Positions 37,127 through 45,827 of a stretch of DNA of 64,000 nucleotides are shown here, one piece after another (within the stretch, counting starts at the first letter, position 1; each line of letters opens with the position of its first letter). The notes below the pieces were generated by a model. The model made no database searches. It was not told where the DNA came from and saw only the letters and a list, made by a program, of their open reading frames with translations. The DNA comes from DAIPJH01 sp036770365 (lineage in GTDB: Bacteria; Pseudomonadota; Alphaproteobacteria; Rickettsiales; UBA998). The position numbers and the translations under genes are program-made. The DNA is taken from assembly GCA_036770365.1 (NCBI GenBank), contig DAIPJH010000002.1:124001-188000 (forward strand). The letters run 5' to 3'.

Positions 37127-37471
37127 TTATGCCGCTTCGCCTTCATCGCGACGCGCAGATGAAAGCGGTGATGGCTTCTCATCAATAGCATCGACAACAA
37201 TGGTAAGCTGACGCACGATATTTTCATTGATTCCTGCGTTACGCTGCATTTCTTGCATTGCAGCCGCAGGTGCCTCCAAACCGAGGAATACATAATGACC
37301 ACGCGATGCCTTGTTGATCTTATAAGCGAGCGGGCGCAGTCCCCAATACTCTTCTTTTACAAGCTTGCCGCCCATGTTTTTCACAATGGCGACCATCTCT
37401 TCAGAAAGTTTTTGAACATCCTGACGTGACAGGTCAGGGCGAGTGATAAATGTTGTTTCGTAGAAGGGCAT
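37127..37471 (-). CDS. rpsF: 30S ribosomal protein bS6
   Basis: bS6 forms a heterodimer with bS18. The sequence starts MPFYETTFITRPDLSRQDVQ and includes YWGLRPLAYKINKASRGHYVFL. The open frame extends 69 codons upstream, but the ATG at 37471 has a strong AAGGAGAAAAGG site and gives the correct N-terminus. 114 residues. It is the first gene of the ribosomal/replication cluster, divergent from fabD. Confidence 0.97.
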   Translation of the reverse strand: MPFYETTFITRPDLSRQDVQKLSEEMVAIVKNMGGKLVKEEYWGLRPLAYKINKASRGHYVFLGLEAPAAAMQEMQRNAGINENIVRQLTIVVDAIDEKPSPLSSARRDEGEAA

Positions 37472-37536
37472 AGTCCCTTTTCTCCTTGAGTAATTACTTT
37501 GCACAAAGCATGCTTGCCTTAGATTAAGAGGGGCAT

Positions 37537-37564
37537 AACATACAGATTTTCTTCTGACGCGCAA
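37537..37564 (-). promoter_or_regulatory. Probable rpsF promoter
   Basis: On the minus strand TTGCGC and TATGTT are separated by 16 bp, about 65 bp before the rpsF start. The region is the only good candidate between rpsF and fabD. Confidence 0.4.
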
Positions 37565-37715
37565 GCATGATTTTTCAAAATTTACAACTATCTTCTTCAA
37601 TCTACGCCGTTTAGCGATGAAAGCTTGTTTTTCACCTTCAAGCCGTTTATGAAAATCCTTTATGTAGTGGCTCACCAAGCCATCACCCTATAAACTTAGC
37701 ATAATGAGAATGATA

Positions 37716-38663
37716 ATGACAAAAACTGTATGCGTATTCCCTGGTCAAGGCTCACAAAATGTGGGCATGGGCAAAGCATTATATGATAATTTCGCCTGCG
37801 CAAAACTAGTGTATCAAGAAGTAGACGACGCGCTAAATCAACGGCTTTCAACTCTCATCTTCGAAGGGCCAGAATCTGATTTAACGCTCACCGAAAATGC
37901 ACAACCCGCAATCATGGCAACCTCGATGGCTGCGCTGCGCGTGCTAGAAATCGAAAGCGGTTTTGATATTACCACACAAGCACATTATGTCGCGGGACAT
38001 TCACTTGGTGAATATAGCGCACTCTGCGCAGTAAAAGCACTCTCTTTGAGCGACACCGCGAAACTCCTTAAGCTGCGCGGAACGTCCATGCAACAAGCTG
38101 TGCCTGCAGGACAAGGAACAATGGCAGCCATTTTAGGGCTAAAAATAGCACAAGTAGAAACCATTACCGCCACGGCATCAGCCAATGGTGATATCTGCGA
38201 TGTTGCCAATGATAATTCAGATGGTCAAGTCGTGATTAGCGGCAGCCGCACAGGCGTTGAAAAAGCAATGACGCTTGCTAAAGAAGCAGGCGCAAAACGT
38301 GCGATCGAACTTAATATCAGCGCACCATTTCATTGCTCTCTCATGAGACCCGCTGCAGAAACCATGCAGGTCGCCTTGGCAGCAGCCACTATTCACGCAC
38401 CCACCATTCCTGTCATCGCCAATATCACCGCATTACCAACCTCAAAACCTGAGGAAATTCGGGACTTGCTTGTTCAACAAGTCACTGGACGTGTACGCTG
38501 GAATGAATCTGTATTGTGGATGGCAGATCATAGCGTAAGTCGAGCGGTTGAAATTGGCGAAGGCAACGTACTCTCAGGGTTAATTCGCCGTATTGCCAAA
38601 GAAATTGAATGTCAAAATTTCAGCAAACCAGAAGATCTTGCTGTCTTTTTGCAAGCGGCATAA
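37716..38663 (+). CDS. fabD: Malonyl-CoA:ACP transacylase FabD
   Basis: FabD loads malonyl groups onto ACP for fatty-acid synthesis. The N-terminus VCVFPGQGSQNVGMGK, the nucleophile serine in VAGHSLGEYSAL and the active-site His in ISAPFHCSLM are visible. Two upstream ATGs at 37704 and 37710 are alternative starts. About 315 residues. It begins the fabD-fabG-acpP-fabF-mltG cluster. Confidence 0.96.
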   Translation: MTKTVCVFPGQGSQNVGMGKALYDNFACAKLVYQEVDDALNQRLSTLIFEGPESDLTLTENAQPAIMATSMAALRVLEIESGFDITTQAHYVAGHSLGEYSALCAVKALSLSDTAKLLKLRGTSMQQAVPAGQGTMAAILGLKIAQVETITATASANGDICDVANDNSDGQVVISGSRTGVEKAMTLAKEAGAKRAIELNISAPFHCSLMRPAAETMQVALAAATIHAPTIPVIANITALPTSKPEEIRDLLVQQVTGRVRWNESVLWMADHSVSRAVEIGEGNVLSGLIRRIAKEIECQNFSKPEDLAVFLQAA

Positions 38664-38729
38664 ATGATTCTTACCATGACAGCGCAATGAAAAGACACCC
38701 AATAACGTAAGCAATATTAAGGACAAAAC

Positions 38730-39467
38730 ATGTTTTCATTACAAGACAAAACCGCCCTCATCACAGGCGCAACAGGCGGCATTGGCGAAGCAATTACACG
38801 AGCATTGGTTGCTCGAGGCGCACGCGTAGCGATTTCTGGCACTCGCACAGAAAAGCTTGACGCGCTCGCCAAAGAGCTTGGCAACAATACTGTGCCGCTC
38901 GTGTGCAACCTTAATCAGCCTGAAGAAGTTGCAAACCTCATTTCGCGTGCGGAAGAAGCTCTTGGTCATCTCGATATTTTAGTCAATAACGCAGGCATCA
39001 CCAAAGATGGTCTAGCAGTACGCATGAAAGACGAAGATTGGCAAGCGGTGATTGATGTGGATTTAACGGCTACGTTTCAACTCAGCCGCAACGCCCTCAA
39101 AGGCATGATGAAGCGCAAAACAGGGCGTATTATCACCATCTCTTCTGTAGTTGGCACGATGGGAAACCCTGGTCAAGCAAATTACTGTGCTGCCAAAGCA
39201 GGGCTGGCCGGCATGACAAAATCTATCGCAGCGGAAGTCGCCTCACGCGGTATTACGCTGAACTGTATTGCACCAGGATTCATCAAAACCCCAATGACCG
39301 ACGCACTCAATGAAACACAACAAGAACGCATCACCAGCAATATTCCTGCAGGTCGCTTTGGCTTGCCTGATGATATCGCACATTCTGTCGTGTTTCTCGC
39401 TAGCGACGCGGCAAGCTATATTACAGGGCAAACTCTCCATGTAAATGGCGGTTTACTTATGGTTTAA
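38730..39467 (+). CDS. fabG: 3-oxoacyl-ACP reductase FabG
   Basis: FabG is the NADPH-dependent ketoreductase of fatty-acid elongation, an SDR enzyme. The cofactor motif TGATGGIGEAI, NNAG in ILVNNAGITKDGL, the catalytic Ser in ISSVVGTMGN and YCAAKAG are present, as is the C-terminal YITGQTLHVNGGLLM. AAGGACAAAAC precedes the ATG. 245 residues, normal length. Confidence 0.97.
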   Translation: MFSLQDKTALITGATGGIGEAITRALVARGARVAISGTRTEKLDALAKELGNNTVPLVCNLNQPEEVANLISRAEEALGHLDILVNNAGITKDGLAVRMKDEDWQAVIDVDLTATFQLSRNALKGMMKRKTGRIITISSVVGTMGNPGQANYCAAKAGLAGMTKSIAAEVASRGITLNCIAPGFIKTPMTDALNETQQERITSNIPAGRFGLPDDIAHSVVFLASDAASYITGQTLHVNGGLLMV

Positions 39468-39508
39468 GCCACACCCTTCCGCTTTGTTTCAGAAAAGGGG
39501 AGAAAAAA

Positions 39509-39537
39509 GCTAGCAAATTGGTTTTCTCTGTGCTAGC
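39509..39537 (+). promoter_or_regulatory. Inverted repeat in the fabG-acpP gap
   Basis: GCTAGCA and TGCTAGC, separated by 15 bases, form a perfect 7-bp-arm inverted repeat about 55 bp before acpP. There is no T-run, so it is more likely an operator or leader hairpin than a terminator. Confidence 0.35.
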
Positions 39538-39589
39538 AGGAGTTTTCGTTTTTATTTATTCTATTATCCATTAGTTGAAGGAGCCTATC

Positions 39590-39826
39590 ATGAGCGACGT
39601 AGCAGAGCGCGTAAAGAAAATCGTTGTGGAACATTTGGGTGCAGAAGCATCTAAGGTGACCCCTGAAGCAAGCTTCATTGACGATCTTGGCGCAGACAGC
39701 CTTGATACCGTTGAGCTAGTTATGGCGTTCGAAGAAGAATTCGGCGTTGAGATCCCTGATGACGCAGCAGAAAAAATCTTGACCGTTCAAGATGCTGTTG
39801 ATTTTATTGAGAAAAATGCTGCGTAA
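39590..39826 (+). CDS. acpP: Acyl carrier protein
   Basis: ACP carries growing acyl chains on a phosphopantetheine arm. The serine that receives the arm is in DDLGADSLDTVELVM. The protein is small (78 residues) and acidic. The ATG at 39590 has GAAGGAG upstream; an earlier in-frame ATG at 39575 is less likely. It lies 33 bp before fabF. Confidence 0.97.
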   Translation: MSDVAERVKKIVVEHLGAEASKVTPEASFIDDLGADSLDTVELVMAFEEEFGVEIPDDAAEKILTVQDAVDFIEKNAA

Positions 39827-39859
39827 TTTTCCGCAAGCCTAGAGAGCAGAGCATCATAG

Positions 39860-41116
39860 ATGAGACGTGTAGTCGTCACAGGTTTGGGGCTAGTTACCCC
39901 ATTAGGGTGCGGTGTGGATGCAACGTGGAGTGCGTTAATTGCATCCAAGTCTGGCATCGGTCGCATCACACGCTTTGATACGTCAGATTTGCCGTGTCAA
40001 GTTGCAGGTGAAGTACCATATGGTACTGGCGCAGGTGAATTCAATCTTAATGATTGGGTTTCTATCAAAGAACAGAAAAAAATGGATATTTTTATTCATT
40101 ATGCTTTGGCTGCTGCAACACAAGCCGTGGAAGATTCTGGCTGGAAGGCTGAATCAGAAGAAGATCAGCACCGCACAGGTGTTATGATTGGCTCAGGTAT
40201 TGGCGGACTCCCTGCTATAGAGGAAGTTGCGCTCACCATGATTGAAAAAGGACCTCGCCGCGTGAGTCCCTTTTTTATACCGTCATGTTTGATCAATCTC
40301 GCCTCAGGGCATGTCTCCATTAAATATGGCTTCAAAGGTCCAAATCACTCTGTTGTAACGGCATGTTCTACAGGCGCGCATGCGATTGGTGACGCCATGC
40401 ATATTGTCCGACGCGGTGATGCAGATGTGATGATTGCGGGTGGCACAGAAAACGCGCTTTGCCGTATTGGCATCGCAGGTTTCGCTGCCGCACGCGCACT
40501 TTCTACCAGCTACAATGACACGCCTGAAAAAGCTTCTCGTCCATGGGATCAAGGACGTGATGGTTTTGTGATGGGTGAAGGTGCTGGGATTGTTGTACTA
40601 GAAGAATACGAACATGCTAAAGCGCGAGGCGCAAAAATCTACGGCGAAGTTGTAGGTTATGGCCTCACAGGAGATGCTTATCACGTAACTGCACCCGCAT
40701 CTGATGGTGATGGTGGTTTCCGTGCCATGAAAATGGCACTTTCCAACGCTGGCCTTAATCCTGAGGACATTGATTATGTCAACGCACATGGGACATCTAC
40801 CCCTATGGGCGACGAGATTGAGCATGGCGCAGTGAAACGTTTGTTTGGTGCAGCCGCGAGCAGTGTCTCTATGTCATCGACCAAATCATCCATTGGGCAT
40901 CTGCTCGGTGCAGCAGGTAGTGTTGAAGCAATTTTTGCCCTGTTAGCGATGCGCGATAGCATTCTACCTCCAACTCTCAACTTGGATAATCCTTCCGAGA
41001 GCTGTGATATGGATCTTGTTCCGCATAAGGCCAAAGAGAAAAAAATCCGCGCAGCCTTGTCCAATTCTTTTGGATTTGGTGGCACTAACGCTTCTTTGGT
41101 ATTTAAAACCGCTTAG
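39860..41116 (+). CDS. fabF: 3-oxoacyl-ACP synthase II FabF
   Basis: FabF performs the Claisen condensation in chain elongation. It has the thiolase fold with the catalytic triad visible: Cys in VTACSTGAHAIG, His in NAHGTSTPMGD and His in SSIGHLLGAAG. Length, 418 residues, is typical. N-terminus MRRVVVTGLGLVTPLG is characteristic. Confidence 0.97.
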   Translation: MRRVVVTGLGLVTPLGCGVDATWSALIASKSGIGRITRFDTSDLPCQVAGEVPYGTGAGEFNLNDWVSIKEQKKMDIFIHYALAAATQAVEDSGWKAESEEDQHRTGVMIGSGIGGLPAIEEVALTMIEKGPRRVSPFFIPSCLINLASGHVSIKYGFKGPNHSVVTACSTGAHAIGDAMHIVRRGDADVMIAGGTENALCRIGIAGFAAARALSTSYNDTPEKASRPWDQGRDGFVMGEGAGIVVLEEYEHAKARGAKIYGEVVGYGLTGDAYHVTAPASDGDGGFRAMKMALSNAGLNPEDIDYVNAHGTSTPMGDEIEHGAVKRLFGAAASSVSMSSTKSSIGHLLGAAGSVEAIFALLAMRDSILPPTLNLDNPSESCDMDLVPHKAKEKKIRAALSNSFGFGGTNASLVFKTA

Positions 41117-41124
41117 ATATTTTT

Positions 41125-42111
41125 ATGACAAAAAGCCCCCTTCTTCTTGTTATCTTCACCTTGTTATTACTCGGTGGCGGTGCAGTGATTGGGGGCTTTT
41201 TCTATCTACAACATTTCCTTACCACCCCCAATCATTCAGAACAAGACTCGACCATCATCATTACCCGTGGCATGAGCAGCGCATCCATTTCGGATATGCT
41301 CGCGCAAGAAAAGCTTATCTCAAGTAGCCTCATGTTCAAAGTTGCGCTCAAACTTAAACGCCCCCCCATCAAATTAATCGCAGGTGAATATCTTGTTCCT
41401 CCAAAGCAAAGCCCTGAACAGTTGATGGCACTTTTTGCCTCAGGCAAGGTCGTACGCCATAGCATCACCATTCCTGAAGGACTAACCACACAAGAAATTC
41501 TTGCTATCATCCACGATACAGAGCTTTTAAGTGGTCCAACACCCCAGCACCTTCCTGAAGGCAGCCTTCTACCCGAAACCTATCTCTTTGAGCGCGGAGA
41601 GTCACGCAGCATCGTTCTCAAACGCATGCAAAAGGCCATGTCTCAAACTTTAACAATACTTTGGGAAGGGCGTGAAAAAAACCTCCCTCTTGCAACACCT
41701 AAGGATGCGGTGATCCTTGCTTCCATCGTAGAAAAAGAAACAGGAATTGCCTCTGAACGCCCCCATATCGCCTCCGTCTTTATCAATCGTTTGCGCCTCA
41801 ACATGCCTTTACAATCTGACCCGACCACCCTTTATGGTATCTATGTGGAAACAGGAGAGAAAAAGAAAAATCTTACTAAAGCAGATCTTGCGCGCAAGGA
41901 TGCCTACAATACCTATGAGATTCCAGCACTGCCTCCAACCCCCATCGCTCATGCAGGTAAAGACGCACTCTACGCTGTCTTACATCCTGACCACACGAAT
42001 GACCTCTATTTTGTAGCCAATGGCACTGGCGGACATTCTTTTGCATCGAGCCTACGCGAACATAATAAATATGTGAACTATTACCGCACCCTACAAAAAG
42101 CCACAAAATAG
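41125..42111 (+). CDS. mltG: Endolytic murein transglycosylase MltG
   Basis: MltG cleaves nascent glycan strands and may set their length. A membrane anchor covers about residues 5-28 (LLVIFTLLLLGGGAVIGGFF). A LysM-like region follows, then the YceG domain with ASIVEKETGIASERP, which carries the catalytic Glu, and LQSDPTTLYG. 328 residues. It starts 9 bp after fabF, the usual alphaproteobacterial order. Confidence 0.95.
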   Translation: MTKSPLLLVIFTLLLLGGGAVIGGFFYLQHFLTTPNHSEQDSTIIITRGMSSASISDMLAQEKLISSSLMFKVALKLKRPPIKLIAGEYLVPPKQSPEQLMALFASGKVVRHSITIPEGLTTQEILAIIHDTELLSGPTPQHLPEGSLLPETYLFERGESRSIVLKRMQKAMSQTLTILWEGREKNLPLATPKDAVILASIVEKETGIASERPHIASVFINRLRLNMPLQSDPTTLYGIYVETGEKKKNLTKADLARKDAYNTYEIPALPPTPIAHAGKDALYAVLHPDHTNDLYFVANGTGGHSFASSLREHNKYVNYYRTLQKATK

Positions 42112-42270
42112 CGACTATTTTACAACATCCTTCTTTTAAGCTTTTGTTCGCTTAGGCGATACACCAAACCCCATAGAAGTTTCTGATTTGTTTGCTATAG
42201 TTTCGACCAGTCGTATGTGATGATTATCATGTATTCGTTAAACAGCCATGTTCATCTAAAAGGATTTACT

Positions 42271-42837
42271 ATGAAACTGACAACGCTCTCTCTTCTTGCT
42301 GGTGCAGCTCTTGCTTTGACCGCTACATCCGCCTCTGCACAAACTCTTGTTAAAGATATTGTGCATAACACACACGGAAATGTCGTAAAAAACACCTTTG
42401 ACAACTGCGTCATCACTAAATGGGATAGTAAGGATAGTGTATGCGCTAACCAGCCAAAAACTATCAGCGGGTTGGACAAAGAAGCTTTGACCGTTTATTT
42501 CGGTTTTAACGATGCAGGCTTGAACCCTGCGGCTACTGCCAAATTAGAAGCAGCCCTCAGCGCCATCAAAGCAGCAGGTAATATCGAAAGTGTGAGCATT
42601 GTTGGATACGCTGACCAGATTGGCAAAAACAATTATAACTATAAGCTCTCTAGCCGCCGAGGTGATAGTGTTCGCAACTACTTACAAGCACATGGCGTTG
42701 ACACCAAGGGTGTTGAAGTGCGTGGCTTTGGAGAAGATGCACCTATTTCTGACTGTAAAGAAGTTAAAGGTGAAGAGTTAAAAGCTTGTTTGTGGCGTGA
42801 TCGCCGCGTTGAGCTAGAACTTAACTACAAAAAGTAG
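42271..42837 (+). CDS. OmpA-like peptidoglycan-binding envelope protein
   Basis: A signal peptide (MKLTTLSLLAGAALALTA, cleaved after ASA) leads a short linker and a C-terminal OmpA domain. The peptidoglycan-binding core is seen in LTVYFGFNDAGLNPAA, VSIVGYADQIG and SSRRGDSVRNYLQAHGV, ending RDRRVELEL. Two cysteines precede the domain and two lie near its end. There is no N-terminal barrel, so it is a periplasmic or outer-membrane-associated 188-residue protein. The ATG at 42271 has AAAGGA upstream. It forms its own unit with a terminator. Confidence 0.9.
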   Translation: MKLTTLSLLAGAALALTATSASAQTLVKDIVHNTHGNVVKNTFDNCVITKWDSKDSVCANQPKTISGLDKEALTVYFGFNDAGLNPAATAKLEAALSAIKAAGNIESVSIVGYADQIGKNNYNYKLSSRRGDSVRNYLQAHGVDTKGVEVRGFGEDAPISDCKEVKGEELKACLWRDRRVELELNYKK

Positions 42838-42865
42838 TTTTTTAACGCTTTTCATGATAAAAAGA

Positions 42866-42892
42866 GGGGGTGCAGGTTGCATCCCCTTTTTT
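42866..42892 (+). terminator. Intrinsic terminator after the OmpA-like gene
   Basis: GGGGTGCA, a GGT loop and TGCATCCCC followed by six Ts form a classic terminator 29 bp past the stop. Confidence 0.85.
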
Positions 42893-42934
42893 GACGCCTG
42901 ATCAAACGCTTCAATTCACAATAATGGAAACCAC

Positions 42935-43711
42935 ATGCCCTTCAAAATTGGTTGCATCGCGGACGAAACCCCCAAAGCTCAACTGGGCTTACGTGATGTA
43001 ATGGAACGCTATGAATTTCTTGATATGAGCGACAAACGCACACGCGCCGATGCGATCGTTGTGCTTGGTGGTGATGGCTTTATGTTACAAGTCATGCACC
43101 GATATATTGGTAAGAACATCCCTATTTATGGCATGAATTGCGGCACCGTCGGGTTTTTAATGAACGATTTTATCCTTGATGGACTGCCTGAGCGCATAGA
43201 ATCCTCTCGCAAAACCACGCTACGCCCACTCTCTATGTATGCACGCTGTGCAGACGGGCGTGAGGTAGAAGCACTGGCAATGAACGAGGTCTCACTCTTT
43301 CGTGAAAGTCGCCAAGCCGCAAAGCTACGCGTCACCATCGACCATGTTGTACGACTGCATGAACTTATTGGTGATGGATTACTCGTAGCCACGCCAGCAG
43401 GCAGTACTGCCTATAATTTCTCCGCAGGCGGACCCATCATCCCCATGAATGCCAATGTGATTGCGCTCACTCCTCTTGCCCCCTTCCGTCCACGCCGTTG
43501 GAAAGGCGCACTTCTGCACCATAGCTCCAGCGTCAATGTGGAAATACTTAACCCACAAAAACGCCCCGTGAGCGCGGTAGCTGATTTTACGGAGATTCGT
43601 GATGTGGTTTCGGTAACCATCTGTGAGCAGCATAAAGTCACACAAACCTTACTGTTTGACCCTGAACACAACCTCGAAGAACGCATCACCAAAGAACAGT
43701 TTGTGTATTGA
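42935..43711 (+). CDS. nadK: NAD kinase
   Basis: NAD kinase phosphorylates NAD to NADP. The GGDG motif is at residues 45-48 in VVLGGDGFML, the NE motif is in LAMNEVSLFR and the TPAGSTAYNFSAGGPI stretch is diagnostic. At 258 residues it is the short form common in alphaproteobacteria. No regulatory domain is visible. Confidence 0.95.
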   Translation: MPFKIGCIADETPKAQLGLRDVMERYEFLDMSDKRTRADAIVVLGGDGFMLQVMHRYIGKNIPIYGMNCGTVGFLMNDFILDGLPERIESSRKTTLRPLSMYARCADGREVEALAMNEVSLFRESRQAAKLRVTIDHVVRLHELIGDGLLVATPAGSTAYNFSAGGPIIPMNANVIALTPLAPFRPRRWKGALLHHSSSVNVEILNPQKRPVSAVADFTEIRDVVSVTICEQHKVTQTLLFDPEHNLEERITKEQFVY

Positions 43712-43784
43712 TTATTTCATCCCAATTCATCAAAACGTCACATGATTGTCACGATTTCTTCATGCTTTTGCGCTAGAATGTAGG

Positions 43785-45827
43785 ATGGAAACTCGCGCCC
43801 GAAACAAAGAACCCATGACCGAAGCAACACACATCGCACCGCTAAGTACTGTGAGACACGACCCTCATAGCTTTGAAGCTATGCTCACCACATTTGGTTT
43901 TACTTCAGAAAAAGATTTTATTTCTTGGTTAAATGCACTCACACTCAAAAACAAAGAAGCACTCAACAAAGAATCTATTGCTCACAATATTCCAACAGAC
44001 TTGAATGTCTGTACCTTTCCTCACGGCAAAGAACTCTATGATGCCTTATTTAATAAACGAGCAGATGAACTCGCGTTGAAAGGTGAACAACGTGATGATT
44101 TTAGACGTATCTTAGATCACAATTTTCATACAGATAACATCACCCACGGCCTTGGCAAAGAATGGGATAACTTCTTGCTCAAAGCCTTTGACGCCTATGC
44201 TTTTGAACACCCAGAGGCACATCCTGCGGTCATGGAGTTAGACTTTTCTAACATGGGTGGTGCAAATCTCGCTATTGGTCGTGAACCCGTCAATCGAGCA
44301 ATAAGCCTCATTGCTTCCATGTATGAATATGAGCTACACCAAAAGAACGCTAATTTTACAATGATTCGCCGTGGTGGAGATGAACTCAGATTTTATATCA
44401 CAGGAGCTTCTGAAGAAGATTTACACGATGCCATACACAGAGCGGAAACCCATGTACAACAACTAGTATCTGCACTTGACATAGGCAAGCTCCAACATCT
44501 GAAAGATGACAAGAAACAACAGCCAGAACGTGCGGGATTTGGCGCAGGCGCACATGTGGTAATGGTGGATAGACTAACGTTCGATCATGGACTAGAGGAC
44601 ACGCTTGGAAAAGCCCTTGATGATGGCATCAAAGCACGCAAATTGGCGATTGGCAAAACAAATGGTGTTTTATCAGAAGACTTGATCGACCCGAACACTT
44701 TCCACGCAACCCACAGCGCGGAAATGATACAAAAGACCCTCAATGCACAAGAACTTGCCATGACAAAGTGCTTTCCTCATCTTATCTCACCATCGTCTAC
44801 CCCCATCATGTTTGAATCTTTGCATGAAGAAGTGGCTTCACACCACGGTGATTATTATGCTGCACGGGAAGCGATTGCCGCACGTCAAGACGGAACACCA
44901 GAACAAAAGGCATTTTTAACCTCTGCGGTCGCTCTCACTAACAGTTACGACCCAACGACAGGTTTAAAATCAAACAAAGGACTCTTAGAAGCTCTACCCT
45001 TTTTTCAGCAACAAGCCGCGAAGGCTAAAGAACAAGGCACGCTTCCACCCAACATCACCCTCTTCGAGATTACCAATCTTGGTGGCATGAACGATCTATT
45101 GGGACATCATGATACAGATCAGGTCATTGCCTCTTTAGCGCAACATGCCGCGGATATCATCAGTGAACGCTATCCTCATGCAAGAGCGCAGCTTTACAGC
45201 TTTGGGGGTTCACGTTTTTGTTGGATAAGCGAAGGTATTCCACCGAAACAACTACAAACCGTGTGCGAACATGTTAGCCAAGATATATTCACCCAGTTTC
45301 AAGAGAAACAAGCCGCGTACGGTCTCAACCCACATATTTTGGATAATGCCATCAACAAAAAACGGGTTATCACTGATAATAAAGGGCAAACACACATCGA
45401 AAAAGGGGTGTCGCTCATTTATGCCAACCTGCCTATGATGAGTGACCCTGACCTTAAACCAGAGGCACATTTACAAATCTTAGAAGAACTCTCAGATAGT
45501 TTTTCACGTGAACCACACAAGCTAAAAATAATTCAAGATGTTGGCATAGAAACAGACAATCCCTTGTGTTTCATTGGTAATAGCAACGATGGCACTGTCC
45601 ACGCCGTTACACCTTCACTTTTTCTTGAACATGCCAAAAACGGTAATCGTGTCCCCGCAGAAGCAGTAGCACGTCTGCTAGCAGATGGACAAAAACCCAA
45701 AAATCATGTGTATGATATTGACTACATCATCCCTACGCGCGAGAATCCTGCTCCATCTCCCATACCTGACAGCTACATTCAGCGCATGACTGAACGCTCA
45801 AAAACTCCAAACTCTACTACACGATAA
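43785..45827 (+). CDS. Cytoplasmic protein with two divergent GGDEF domains
   Basis: A protein of about 680 residues without signal peptide or membrane helix. A first GGDEF-like domain has VMELDFSNMGGANLAIGREP (the NTP/metal helix) and GGDEL at about residues 197-201. A second has YDPTTGLKSNKGLLEAL, ITNLGGMNDLLGHHD and GGSRF in place of GGDEF at about residue 474. The last 200 residues are unassigned. The first signature may retain activity; the second lacks the acidic residues, so it is probably non-catalytic. Starts at a TTG (43746) or ATG at 43815 are also possible. It overlaps the convergent protease gene by 11 bp. Confidence 0.7.
   Translation: METRARNKEPMTEATHIAPLSTVRHDPHSFEAMLTTFGFTSEKDFISWLNALTLKNKEALNKESIAHNIPTDLNVCTFPHGKELYDALFNKRADELALKGEQRDDFRRILDHNFHTDNITHGLGKEWDNFLLKAFDAYAFEHPEAHPAVMELDFSNMGGANLAIGREPVNRAISLIASMYEYELHQKNANFTMIRRGGDELRFYITGASEEDLHDAIHRAETHVQQLVSALDIGKLQHLKDDKKQQPERAGFGAGAHVVMVDRLTFDHGLEDTLGKALDDGIKARKLAIGKTNGVLSEDLIDPNTFHATHSAEMIQKTLNAQELAMTKCFPHLISPSSTPIMFESLHEEVASHHGDYYAAREAIAARQDGTPEQKAFLTSAVALTNSYDPTTGLKSNKGLLEALPFFQQQAAKAKEQGTLPPNITLFEITNLGGMNDLLGHHDTDQVIASLAQHAADIISERYPHARAQLYSFGGSRFCWISEGIPPKQLQTVCEHVSQDIFTQFQEKQAAYGLNPHILDNAINKKRVITDNKGQTHIEKGVSLIYANLPMMSDPDLKPEAHLQILEELSDSFSREPHKLKIIQDVGIETDNPLCFIGNSNDGTVHAVTPSLFLEHAKNGNRVPAEAVARLLADGQKPKNHVYDIDYIIPTRENPAPSPIPDSYIQRMTERSKTPNSTTR

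Noticed and set aside
37472..37678. 69-codon upstream extension of rpsF
   Set aside because: The open frame is accidental: the ATG at 37471 has a strong ribosome site and gives the conserved bS6 N-terminus, while the extension is unlike any bS6.
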